64,000 bases of DNA from Ananas comosus (lineage: Eukaryota; Streptophyta; Magnoliopsida; Poales; Bromeliaceae), in NCBI RefSeq assembly GCF_001540865.1, contig NC_033631.1, forward strand, positions 9,493,133 to 9,557,132, written 5' to 3'. The translations under genes were made by a program, and so were the position numbers. Of the stretch, positions 28,465 through 39,521 are shown piece after piece. Below the pieces are notes generated by a model, which saw nothing but the letters and a program-made list of their open reading frames with translations, did not search any database and was not told where the DNA came from. Numbering within the stretch: position 1 is the first letter of the stretch; each line of letters begins with the position of its first letter.

Positions 28465-31399
28465 AAACCTTAGGCCACTACTATTAGCTTCTACCTTATC
28501 CATGCTTTTATTCAAATTGCTTTGGATAGTAAATATCCAAAAAAAATATGCTACAAGAAATAAGATGCCACATCTATGTAATTAGGATAAGATCATTCCA
28601 ATGAATTAAATTACAAGCTAGATAACTTTTTAATTGTTCTTGCTTGTGCCTACTCTTCGTTACACATGTAATGATAAATCAATACCTTATTCTATCTTAT
28701 CCATTCTATTATATATTATAAGTGTTATTCTTCTAATAACACCTCACCTATTTGTTGTTAACAATTCAAATAGGAAAGGTATATGTACCTTCAAATTTCA
28801 TTAAACAAAAGAGAATCAGATTCCAGAAGCAACATCACTTTAATATAATTTGCCAACCACTTGCTAGAAGAATCTTGCCATCGATAGTGGTTCTTTCACT
28901 ACTCCAACTTTGTTAAATCAAGCATTAGGAACTACTATATGTAAGAGAACACGTAAAAAATTCGCTCCATTTGTGCCTCCATTCGTGCTTGGTCCTGTAT
29001 TAACACTCGATGCTCAGATTAAGGCAATTCGAAGTAAACCCTCTTTTAGTCGCGTTAAAATACGACCTTTTTCACGATACGACCTTTTTTAGAAATTAGA
29101 AAGCCTTAAAATACGACCTTTTTTACGATAACAAGAGTTTAATGTACGTTTAGGATCCTAGTTAAAGGATCGATATCTAATTGTATCTGAACAAAGAAAT
29201 GTGATTGAAGGGGGTTAAGAGATGATTGTCTAAATGTTAAAGGGGTTAAATATAGCTATTTGTATTTTTTTAGAAGGGTAAAGTGAAAAGGATGTTTTTT
29301 TTTTTTTTTTTGAAGTTTATCTCATTTTCTTTCTTATATATATGTAACTTTATTAGTATTCTTAGAATGAGAACAATTGAAATGGAGAAAAACTTCATGT
29401 TAATAAACAAAAGCTTAAACTTATTTTGCCCATATAGTGAAAATTTCATATCTATTTTGTGCTCAACAACATTCTTAAAAACGAATCACTATAAAGTATA
29501 AACCAAATAGTTCAATCAAATTTACTGCTCCAACTGTTCGGTTAATCAGTTTATAAAAAAAGCATATCGATCGATAAAAAATGAGCTTGTAAGGAGTTGA
29601 TTTCAACCGAACCCGCGTTTAATATGTTTGTCGAGTGTGGTTTCGACAAATTAAAACTTTGTCATGCATCAAAATTATATTAATCAACTGCAAAACAAGT
29701 TGGGTTTGGAGATGAAGGGAAAGGTGGGATTTTGGTTGGTTTTTTTCTTTTTCTATAAGGATGAATATAGCCCTGGATTTTGGCTTTATGCTTGCTTATT
29801 ATTTAGGAACTTTATGCTTGTTTATTTAGGAGAAGCAATCCACTACATCAATGTTTATAGAAGTGTTATGATTCGAGGTGGGTCATATGTTAAAGGATAG
29901 TGCTTGAAAAAGTGCATCCTATTTATTATGCTTAAAGCGCGATTTAAAACTGTAGATTTATAGCCCTGTATGGAAGAGTGTCTAATAACCGACCTAACGA
30001 TTAGTGACCTAAAAAAAAAAAAAAAAAAACTGATGTTGGGAGAATCTGAGTTTGCTAAAGTTTCTAAACGGCGCGATTCGATCATTCAAATTCTCCATCA
30101 TCATTCATTTGCTTTACGAAATCTTTTTTTAAAAGAATGATATTACGCGTCTACGTCCATTCCAAAAGAGTAGATGAGTTTCGAATAGTGTGCGGAGTTT
30201 CTAATCTCGTGACTGTATCTCTTAGTATAATGTAATTCTCAACGCCTTGATTATATTCGCATCTACTTCTGAAAATTGGCATTGTTACATGACAATTATC
30301 ATGCTATATATGCGGCTCCAAAACTTTTTTTTTTTTTAGTTATTTTGATAAAATGACAAAAAATTGTTACATAACAATGATTACATTGAAATAACTGCTT
30401 GTACATCCGTATGCGTCCGTGGTCCTTCACTGTCTCGAATTAGGAGGCACACTCAATTATGCCCAATAGTAAGATTAGTAAGATTTAATTTATATTTATA
30501 TTTTTATTTTTTTGTGAAAAGAAATAGTAAGATATGTTATGGCAATTGCGGCTAGTCTGTTCATTTTCGCAAATAATATTATAATAATATTATAAATATC
30601 ACAATGAGTTAGTTAAAGTATAGTTTTTAAGGTCAGAACCATTTTCGCTCGGTAGTGTTAGACAACTTTTAGTATCAAATGGACCCTTAAGAAAGTTATG
30701 ATTTACAAAGATGAACTATTAAATGCTTAAATGAGAAGAAATTCTACTTGTACACCCCAAAAGGAGGGTGATGTAGATCATACACCCTTCATTTTAGGAT
30801 TCACAAAAATTATTTAAATTTTTAATAAAATTAAAAAAACTTGATGTGACAGAACAAATAATAAATCTTTGGTTCGAAGTGGGCCTATAAACATATCAAT
30901 GGGCCGAAAAGGCCATTTGATCCAAAACAACTGGGCCTGAGCATCGATAGAGAGCCTCTAAAACAGCTTACCCATTTTGCAAAACCAAGAAGTCAAACGT
31001 CTATTTATGACACATTTCATATTTGTTTTACCGAAGGTGAAATTCTGATTAAAGTAGACTTTCGGGTGAACTAGAATTCAATAAAATAAAAAAAAATACT
31101 GTTGTTTGTGTTGTTGTGGAACGAAAGTCTTTTTAGTTTTACTATTTGTTTGACAGAAAATAACTAACATAAAAATTAAAGGTATGATAGATAAATTATT
31201 ATTATTATTATTATTATTATTTTTTCTGAATTGGATTCAGGTTAGGATGGGTTGAAGGAAATTATGATATTTTCGAGAGTTTTGAGTTTTGACTGAACGT
31301 GAAGTTACGGTGATCCAAACAATAGAAGTGAGCATTTACAATCGAAAATTACTTCATCCCTTTCTATTTTCGATAAAACAAATATATCTTTAGGCAAGA
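28465..31399. other. intergenic, no gene seen
   Basis: AT-rich, with (TTA)n at ~31197-31220 and T/A runs at 29294-29310 and 30010-30028. Near 29050-29130 the phrase 'aaaatacgacctttttt' occurs three times within 90 bases, a short local repeat. No supported gene. Confidence 0.4.
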
Positions 31400-31720
31400 A
31401 TTTAAGTGCTATGACATGAGGTCATACCGAAAGCTTGCCGGGACATTGCGTGCCGGGCCGTGCCGATACGTGCCGGTCACAAAATTCGTGTGCTGACACA
31501 TAATAACATGAAATATTTATTTTTTTTAGCAACAAAATATTCTAACAATTTATTATGTATTTTTTATCAAGTTTTTTGAATTTTATTGAAAAAATTATCT
31601 ACTAATTTAAAAAATAGAGGGTTTTGAGCTGTGCCATCGACATGGGAATATATCGTGTCGATATCTTACTGGCACAATACGGCACAACAAATATGGCCCA
31701 TACCGATAGGCGTTTAAATC
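31400..31720. mobile_element. possible TIR element with GTGCCG-rich ends
   Basis: The left end has 'gtgccgggccgtgccgat' and 'acgtgccggtcac'. The right end has 'gtgtcgatatcttactgg' and 'cacaatacggcac' (GTGCCGTATTGTGCC on the other strand). The ends are partly inverted copies and the interior is AT-rich. Boundaries and target duplication are unclear. Confidence 0.4.
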
Positions 31721-33428
31721 CTTGCCTGTAGGCAAAAAGCCAGAGAAGTTTTTAAGCCTCACATATAGAAGCTCTAGTTTGAAGTTTTTATGCTTTTGTC
31801 ACCCTCCAAAGCTACCAACAGAAGTTTAGCAAAAGATCTTTTACTGTATTCTCAAACAACACTTTTACAGTAGATCCTGTCAGGCACCACGACCTTAATC
31901 CATACCTAGACAGATCAGACTAGATTTAGACCACAGTTGCTGTTCACAACCAAACACTATTTTAAGTCGAACCCAGCACCTTATCAATGGGATCTCAATG
32001 GGATTTCAAGTTAACCAAAAAGAAATTTTCATTATACTCCCTAAACATTCAATTCATCTCAATTGATTCAATCGAAAGTCCCGCAACCCCAAACTGCAAT
32101 GAAGTGAACAACTAATAGAGATACAAAAGCAGGAAAATATCCACCAATTTATTTGCACATGAAGGTTAACAGCAGAAAAGTTCACTCAGCCCAAGGAAAT
32201 TTTTGTGTCCTTTCTTTTCCCCTGACTTGTATGACTAAAATTGAAAGCTAATCAAAACCCAAGTTAAATGTTAGTTTTCCTTCAACTCTCAATGAAGTTT
32301 AAGCCATTTCAGTTCCTAATTTAAAGTCATCTCATGAGATCTTGCTCGGCCATTAGCAAAAGTTGACAATCCTTTTCTGATTTTTTGAGATCAGTTTTTG
32401 TGCTCATGGCTGTTCAAGATCTCACGACAAAGCAATCAATTAAAACAACACTGCCGACAGCATCCTAGAACAAGAATCTTCTAAATTCTCTCTTAGTTCC
32501 ATCAACAGAATAGCCAAACCGAAGAGAGGAAGCAAAAGAGTTTCGTTAATATCAAATAAAACTTATAACTGAGACAGAAACATATGCATACATATAATAG
32601 GATTGCAAACCAATATACTTCATGTACCTTTTTTTAGGTTACAGAAGATCCAAAATTCGCTATGTTGTTAATTACAACAACACAAATAGGAATATACTTC
32701 CTACATCACGCTAATCCAGATCTTCTAGAGTTGCTAATTCTAACTAATGCAACTTACAAACAAATCAACAAAGGAACTTACTGCAGCTGGAGTTTCCTCA
32801 CCATACTACTAGCTTTTCATAGTACTAAACATAGGCACCTAGAATGTTGACGTGTATTGATACTGAAACTATCTGTTACAAATTATGCGAATTGGCAGTT
32901 CAAAGTACGAAAATTGATTCAACTTCTAGCAGAAATAGAAGCAAAAGTTACAGAAAGAAAATTTTATACATAGCAAACTCTACATTACAAGCCATACACT
33001 AGCAATAACGGCGCAACTATAAATCAATCAGTCTAATCTAATCGCCGTGAAAGAATACGACAGCAAAATCATGAACCCACAAGCAGGAACTTACCATAAA
33101 TACATTCGTTTAACGACAAATAGGAACAACGGGTGTTTGAATAAAATTACTTTAAAATAACCATTTCAGAGCAAACGCCGGCATTCACCAACATAAAGGA
33201 CAGTAGCATAGTTGTAACAAAACAATCCCCACAAGAACAACCACGTTCCTAAATTTGGTAAATCAACATATAAGGAAGAGGAATCATGCATTAAGATGTG
33301 GTGAAAATGTTGGGTTCACTTCTTACCGCCTGTGCCCTGGTAAACTAAGAGAAAAGGAACCATTTCGAAGCTAATTCTAATGTCCACAATCATGAACTCG
33401 CAATCAAGAACAACAAGGCATTCCTCGT
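31721..33428. other. intergenic or extended 3' region of the bL31 gene
   Basis: Less AT-biased than the surrounding intergenic DNA. On the minus strand it has several good 5' splice-site matches (for example ATG|GTAAGT near 33095 and GGCG|GTAAGA near 33325), suggesting it could be transcribed as an alternatively spliced 3' extension of the bL31 gene. No protein-coding exon can be recognised. Confidence 0.3.
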
Positions 33429-33431
33429 AGT

Positions 33432-33472
<41 letters not shown>
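33429..33472. repeat. (CAA)n microsatellite
   Basis: About 14 CAA/ACA units. On the minus strand one frame reads as a run of cysteines, which is an artefact of the repeat. Confidence 0.9.
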
Positions 33473-33473
<1 letters not shown>

Positions 33474-33601
33474 TCATGTATGGATAAAAGTGATTAATCA
33501 TACTATAAGAAAGAGCGGGAGTGTTTGATTCACCTCTTGCCGTCCTCGCGGTTGTAACTTCAACATAAAAGAAGGCAACAAAATGTAGGTTTCTCACAAA
33601 T

Positions 33602-33627
33602 GATGATGATGATGATGATGATGATGA
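33602..33627. repeat. (GAT)n microsatellite
   Basis: About nine GAT units, ~65 bases downstream of the bL31 stop codon on the minus strand and therefore probably in its 3' UTR. Confidence 0.85.
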
Positions 33628-33693
33628 CAATGATGAAGATGAACAGGTTCATAGTTTTAGAATAGGAGAATAGAATTGAGGGGGTTGAATTGG

Positions 33694-34261
33694 TTACTTC
33701 TTGGCGCCGCCCTTGCCCTTGGAGGACTTCTTGCGCTGGGGGAGGACGATCTCGCCGTGGCGGAGGACGGGGATCTCCATGAGGGAGGAGAGCTGGCCGT
33801 AGCGCTTGCGGAACTTGTCGACCTGGTCGGCGTCGGCGAGGAGGGCGGAGCGGCTGCCCAGGTAGAAGGGGTGGTTGCCGGACCACACGTCCACCGTGTA
33901 CTCCCGCTGCGTCCCGCCCGTCGTCATCACCAGCTCCCCGTTGCAGTACACCCGCGCGTCCTCGTAGAACTCCGGATGCACCCCGCCCTTCTTCCGACAC
34001 TCCCACCGCCCCCACTGCCGCTGCTGCTGTTTGTTTTCAAATAAATTTAATATGGAAGAATTTTCAATTTACCGTATGATTTACCGTATTTTCACTTGAA
34101 AAATGCTAGCCGTATGTAACACCTAATTATAGATTAAAAATCGACACCCGATAATTCTAGAATTTAGATATATTGGTTACCTGGGATGGGACGAGCTTCC
34201 TGGGACTCCTGGTGGCGGTGGAGGTGGTGGGAATGAAGGGGGTTTTCAAGAAGAGAGCCAT
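33694..34261 (-). CDS. RPL31: Plastid 50S ribosomal protein bL31, nuclear gene
   Basis: Component of the large subunit of the chloroplast ribosome, imported from the cytosol. Two exons: 34181-34261, encoding a transit-peptide-like start (MALFLKTPFIPTTSTATRS) rich in Ser/Thr/Arg and lacking acids, and 33694-34026. The 154-bp intron has a CAG|GTAACC donor and an acceptor in a CAG repeat. The product is about 137 aa. The mature part contains HPEFYEDARVYCNGELV, VDVWSGNHPFYLG and a Lys-rich tail, the pattern of plastid bL31. The acceptor sequence ACAGCAGCAG allows alternative use of AGs three bases apart (exon starts 34026 or 34023), changing only the number of glutamines. Upstream, TGGGCT/TGGGCA site-II-like elements (about 34350-34400) fit ribosomal protein promoters. 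Confidence 0.92.
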
Positions 34262-35075
34262 GTTTTTTTTGGTTAATCTTTTCTCTCCTTCTTCTTGCTC
34301 TTCTTTCCTGGGGGCTTATCGCATCCTCTCTCGTCCGAGCCAGGAAATACTGGGCTGTCGAGTGACGGAAATGGCCCTAAGCGACATTGGGTGCAAAATG
34401 GGCAGGGCTACAATCGGGTTGGCTCTAATCGGATTTTAGAAATGCTTAAAAAATTTAGACAATTTTTTTTAACAATAAAAATATAAAACGATAATAATAG
34501 CTTAAAAAATTGGATTAAAAAAACACGTACCATTGTTATTATTTATTTAAATAGTCTCTCTAGATTTAATATTTTAAAAATAAATAAATGCGAAAAGATT
34601 CATACCAAAAAGCTTGTCTTTGATGAAAAAAGTGCTAAGTTGTATACCCAATTTTGAATGCACAAATAATTAATACCGTTCATCATCGCAAGACTTACCA
34701 AAGTCACCTCATCTTATTACGCATCACTTCTATAACTTTCATTGCGCCTATGTTCAGTGGAACACTATAAGTTGCTCTCCCTTACCACGCTTGATATATA
34801 CCTAGTCAAAATTTACTTCAGTTGATAATGCACTTGTAATATCTACAGCCACATAAACGTCAAGGTATTACATTTCGAAACAGTAGACATTACCTTAATC
34901 CAACAGGAATCAACTCTTCAATAGCTTTTGTGCTGTAGCAGAATCAGAAGAATCACAACTGCAGTTCAAACTTCCAATCACACCAAAAGCTCGAGGCATC
35001 TTATTTGCCGAACATTTGAGTTCTTCAATCAAAGAAGGTATTCTGCAAGCGAAGCTAACAATCTTTACAATACGA
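34262..35075. other. 5' region of bL31 and 3' region of the PPR gene
   Basis: 34262-34440 is the likely bL31 promoter and leader: CT-rich on the minus strand with TGGGCT-type site II elements. 34441-34900 is AT-rich spacer. 34900-35075 is less AT-rich and is the probable 3' UTR of the minus-strand PPR gene. Confidence 0.45.
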
Positions 35076-37217
35076 CTAGCCGTTAGCCGCCAATTCTTCA
35101 TCAGTTTCCGAGTTTAATTCCGGCATAGAGCCCGCCGTCCGAGCCCCGTAGTCCACCAATCCTAGCATCCCATAAATCTCCTCTCCTCTCGGATGCGTTC
35201 GGTCCGCGGCCACGAACACCCCTACCCCTCTTTCTTTCCCTCCTACCGCCACCGAAGACCACCCCGCGCCCTTCTTAACCCCCTTCTCCCTCATCCTCTT
35301 TCTCTCCTCCGCCGCCTCGCCCCACCGCCCTTTCCCCGCATAGATATTCGCCATTGCCACGTGGGGCCCCGCGCCCCACGGCTCTGCCTCTATCACCCTC
35401 TCTGCCGCTCTCTTCCCCACCTCCTCCTCTCCTCTCGCCGCACACGCCCTTAGCAATGCCGTCCACACCACTCCGTCCCTCTCCCTCTCAGGCATTTCTT
35501 CGATCACCTTCTCCGCCTCGTGTATTCGCCCCGCCCGGCCGAGTAGGTCCACAACGCATCCGTAGTGTTCCTTTGTAGGCTCCAATCCGTATTCCTCCTT
35601 CATTGCCTCAAAGTACTTTAACCCAAGCTCCACCTTTCCCGCGTGGCAACACGCGGCGAGCACTCCGATGAACGCCACCCTATCCGGCTTTAAACCAATA
35701 TGCCGCATTTTATCGAACAGTTCAAGGGCTTCCTCGCTACGGCCGTGCTCCGCGTACCCGCCAAGCATGGCCGTCCACGAAACAACGTCGTCGCGGCGGG
35801 ATTCGTAGAATACCGCTTTGGCGTCCCCTAAGCTACCGCTTTTCACGTACATGTCGATGAGCGAGCTCGCGACCATCGCGTCGCCTCCGAGCCCCGTTGC
35901 AATCGCAAGGGCGTGGAGCTGGCGCCCGGCCTCGAGCGCGGCTGCGCCCCCGCACGCGCTGAGGAGGCTCGCGAGCGTGAACTCGTTGGGGCGCGCGGCG
36001 GCGCCGTCGCAGCGCCGCATCTCGGCGAGCAGGGCGAAGGCCTCCTCGGCGCGGCCATCCTGAGCGTACCCGGAGATGATGGCGCTCCACGAGACGACGT
36101 CCTTGGCGTCCGCCTCGCGGAACGCGGCGTCGGCGGCGGCGAGGCGCCCCGCGCGCGCGTAGAGCGTGACGAGGGCGTTGGCCACCGACCGCGCGCCCGC
36201 GAACCCCCGCCGGGCCGCGTGCGCGTGCACCTGCTCCCCCGCGCCCGTGAGCCCCAGCCCCGCGCACGCGGCGAGCACCGCCGCGTACGTGTACTCGTTG
36301 GGGGCAACCGCGCCCGAGGAGCGCTCGCGCATGCGGGCGAACGCCGCGAGGGCGTCGCCCTCGCGCCCCGTCTGGGCGTAGGACGCGATGATGGTCGTCC
36401 ACGCGACCACGTCGCGCGACCGCATGCGGCCCAGCACGGCGAGGCCGAGGTCGAGGTGGCCGCACCGCGCGTACATGGCGGCGAGGGTGTTGGCGACGAA
36501 CGGGGTGGCGTCGAGGCCGAGCACGGCCGCGCGCGCGTGGACCTCGCGGCCGCGCGCGAGCATCCCCGCGTCGGCGCACGCCTTGAGGGCCACCGCGTAC
36601 GTGTGGGAGTCGCACTGCACGCCCGCCGCGCGCATGTCGGCGAAGCAGCGCAGCGCGTCGCGGCACCGCCCGGCGCGGACGAGGGTGGATATAAGGGCGG
36701 TCCAGGAGACCACGTTCTTAAGGGGCATTTCGTCGAAAACCTGGAGAGCGAGGGCCGCAGAGCCCACCTTAGAGTACGCATCTACAAGCGCGGTGGCGAC
36801 GAAGACGGAGCGAGAGGCTAAGGTTTTAAGGGCGAAGGCGTGGAGTGCGGCGGCGTGGGGGAGGAGGGAGGGGTCGGAGGCGCAGGCCTTGAAGGCTAGG
36901 CTGAGGACGAAGGGGTCGTCGGGGGCGAGCGCGGGGTCGCGGGAGCGCATGCGGGAGAAGAGGGAGAGGGCGCCGAGGGGGTCGGAGGCGCGGACGTAGC
37001 CGGAGATGATTGTGGTGTAGGAGACCTCGTCTCTGTGGGGCATTTCGTCGAACTGGTGGCGTGCTTCATTCAGGCAGTCGGATTCCACCAAGCGTTTGAG
37101 CCGGGTGTTGGCCTCGTAGGGGAAAGGTGGTGGGCCGGTTGGGACCGGTCCGGTTGAGGTGGGCCGGGCGAACCGGAGCGTTTGGAGGTGAGCCGGAGAG
37201 GGTGAGAGTGCGCGCAT
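35076..37217 (-). CDS. Pentatricopeptide repeat protein, PLS class, E subgroup
   Basis: Single-exon gene for a 713-aa organelle-targeted RNA-binding protein; the PLS class mainly serves C-to-U RNA editing-site recognition. After an N-terminal presequence (rich in Arg, Ser, Pro; ~1-40) comes an array of 31-36-residue helical-hairpin repeats, for example VSYTTIISGYVRA, VVSWTALISTLVRAGR, VVSWSAIISGYAQDGR and VVSWTAMLGGYAEHGR. They alternate P, L and S types from ~60 to ~560. An E/E+-like region follows (WTALLRACAARGEEEVGK, ..NIYAGKGRWGEAAEERKRMREKGVKKGAGWS, ..THPRGEEIYGML). There is no DYW deaminase domain; the protein ends in an acidic tail, so it would need a partner with a DYW domain for editing. 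It resembles the At3g47840 group in layout, but I cannot confirm orthology. GC content is very high in the 5' half, as is typical of monocot PPR genes. Confidence 0.93.
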   Translation of the reverse strand: MRALSPSPAHLQTLRFARPTSTGPVPTGPPPFPYEANTRLKRLVESDCLNEARHQFDEMPHRDEVSYTTIISGYVRASDPLGALSLFSRMRSRDPALAPDDPFVLSLAFKACASDPSLLPHAAALHAFALKTLASRSVFVATALVDAYSKVGSAALALQVFDEMPLKNVVSWTALISTLVRAGRCRDALRCFADMRAAGVQCDSHTYAVALKACADAGMLARGREVHARAAVLGLDATPFVANTLAAMYARCGHLDLGLAVLGRMRSRDVVAWTTIIASYAQTGREGDALAAFARMRERSSGAVAPNEYTYAAVLAACAGLGLTGAGEQVHAHAARRGFAGARSVANALVTLYARAGRLAAADAAFREADAKDVVSWSAIISGYAQDGRAEEAFALLAEMRRCDGAAARPNEFTLASLLSACGGAAALEAGRQLHALAIATGLGGDAMVASSLIDMYVKSGSLGDAKAVFYESRRDDVVSWTAMLGGYAEHGRSEEALELFDKMRHIGLKPDRVAFIGVLAACCHAGKVELGLKYFEAMKEEYGLEPTKEHYGCVVDLLGRAGRIHEAEKVIEEMPERERDGVVWTALLRACAARGEEEVGKRAAERVIEAEPWGAGPHVAMANIYAGKGRWGEAAEERKRMREKGVKKGAGWSSVAVGGKERGVGVFVAADRTHPRGEEIYGMLGLVDYGARTAGSMPELNSETDEELAANG

Positions 37218-39521
37218 TGGGTCAGTTTAAACGTGGAAAGGTAAACGCTACTTAGTGTTTTTTTTTTTTTTTTTTATAGTGTATCCAACATTCTATCCAT
37301 CTATATAACTAGGGATACTTCTTTCTATCTTTTTATATTTAGATGGATAGAATATAAAATATGCATCTTTTTTAAGATGTACCATTAGTATTTCTCACAT
37401 GAAAAATATTAAAAGAGATTATTTTGATTGGGGATATAAATACATCCAGCTTGATGGAGCTCCCATTCCAATTATTTTTGAATTATACTTGATATGGTTG
37501 TTATTTGGAAAGTCCACTAAAAAATTTGCAATTCAAACCTGCGCTTGGAGTTTATGAAAGAGGAGGAGGATAAATTTTAATTCTGTTCCTTATGGTTTAG
37601 CATTTTTTTACTTAATTATTTTGTAATTTAAAAAATATTAGGGTTTTGTTTTTGTTTCAGTATCTATTTTTATATAGAGCAGCAAAGTAATAAATAGCAA
37701 ACTATGTAATGGCACACTATAATATTTTATTAATCTTTATCAATCTGTGTTTTTCAAAAACATCATTTTGCTACTTTGTTAAATAAAAAATTCATATAAT
37801 AAAATAAAAAATAAAACTATATATTTTTTAAATATTACTTGTTGAAGTATAAATCGATCACCACTAACGTAAGTGCCAAAAGACTTGATATATATAGTTA
37901 GTATTCAAGGTTCTAATTTCGAAGTCAGTTGTTTTATATTTTCAGCTAACTAATTACAGTTTAGTCTTTATGAAATAGGAGTAAGAAAATGTGTAAACTT
38001 TTGACCCCGAAACTATGAGCCATGTGACATTTTAATATACGAATTTTAATTCGTTATAATATTTTGGCTCGAACGATGAGGCACGTAATATTTTAGGCCT
38101 TGAACTTTAATTAATTATAATTTCTGACTCAGTGCTAGAAGGCATATGATATTTTAGTCCTTAAGCTTTCTGAATTGTTTTAATCAAATCCTACAACTCA
38201 TATTTTTTTGAATAAATATTGATAAATTACTGATATTGATAAATTACTAAAAAGCCTTCCAAATAAACTTTTTTCCGATAAAATTTATAAGCTATTTTGA
38301 AATAAATTTCTCTATTTTAATTTTTTTTACTCTTAATTTTAATTTAAATTATTTCTGTTAGTTAAATAAAAATAATACTAAATATGTAATAGCTTTGTTC
38401 ATTATCAGCAGCTAATTGTTCAATTTTATTTACTATAATTAATTAATTAAAAAATTATTGAAGTAGGATAAATTTTCTAATATATATAAAAGAAAATATC
38501 AAAAAGAAAAGGGGAAAAAAATTATGCGTAAAGACCTCCTGGAATTTTAGCTATTTTGAAAATAATATTCTAAGCTTTTATTTTTGACAATTAGATCATT
38601 AACTTTACCAGATCGTTCAATAGATTATTGAACACATATCTTACATATAATCTTGTATACTTTAAAACTTATTTCTTCTATTCTTGTATAGGCATTTAAA
38701 AATCAACAAATATTGAAAGTAGATTCACATTATTCTTCAATTCACATGCTTATTTATTAAACTTGAAACAAAAAAAATTAAATTTCTTTCTTCATCTTGA
38801 AGTCTTACAAGAATTTGTGTAAAACATATGATCAAAATACTTGTATAATTAGTAATTTTGATTAAGAGAAAGAGCATATTAAATTATTTGATAAAATTAA
38901 GAAACCTAATTGTTAAAAGAAATGTTGAAGTGCCTATTTAAAAAAAAATGGCTAAAATTCAAAGACTCTTTGTAATGTTCTTTCCAACAAGAACATTTTA
39001 AAACGTAGCAACCCTATTCGTACATCTAAAAAGTTGGTATAATTCTAACATCCTCTCCATCCCATTAGCTAATATTTTTATATTAGTCTTATTAATTTTT
39101 TTTTGAATTTTAAAAAGTTAAAAGAGATTGATAAATTGCTGGATGTGTGGGTGTACAATTTAATGCTATTTTTGGATGCACAAACAGCATTTCTTTTGAA
39201 AATATAGCCAAAAGTTTAGGGATTCTCTCCATATTATATATCTCAATTATCCACAGGTAATACACTCTATAATGCTATTGATGACATGATAATATTATAC
39301 TAAACACTAAACGCCATTATTAAACTTTAAACACTACTATTATATCCTAGATTCTGTAGCTAATTTATGCACATATATGCATGCTAACGAATCAATAAGA
39401 GAGAGAAGAGAAATAAAAAAAAAATTCAAAAAGTAGAAAAAATGAGACATTCAATTTTTTCCTAATTTTTTTTCTCTCATTCTAATCACCGATCAAAATT
39501 GATTGATGATTTGAAAACTAA
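37218..39521. other. PPR promoter and AT-rich intergenic DNA
   Basis: A T18 run lies at ~37259-37276, just upstream of the PPR start. A SINE fragment lies at ~37860-37985. The remainder has no gene; it holds short repeats such as 'gatattgataaattactga' (twice near 38215-38250). Confidence 0.4.
37860..37985 (+). mobile_element. tRNA-related SINE fragment, plus orientation
   Basis: Head 'cactaacgtaagtgcc', then 'agacttgatatat', 'gttagtattcaaggttc' and 'taatttcgaagtcagttg', followed by 'tatattttcagctaact'. This is the same order as in the SINE at 23971-24120. The 3' tail is lost. Confidence 0.5.

Noticed and set aside
28910..29092. 60-codon ORF with a protein-like start
   Set aside because: Composition is not unusual, but I recognise no family, and the following sequence is a short local repeat. 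Organellar origin was considered but could not be supported.
33316..33630. Minus-strand ORF with runs of Ser and Cys
   Set aside because: The runs are translations of (GAT)n and (CAA)n microsatellites and the rest has no domain.
35833..36999. Long overlapping ORFs (up to 312 codons) on both strands in the PPR region
   Set aside because: They are out-of-frame shadows of a very GC-rich coding sequence. They are made of Arg/Ala/Gly/Pro-rich low-complexity protein, and the PPR frame has clear repeat motifs.
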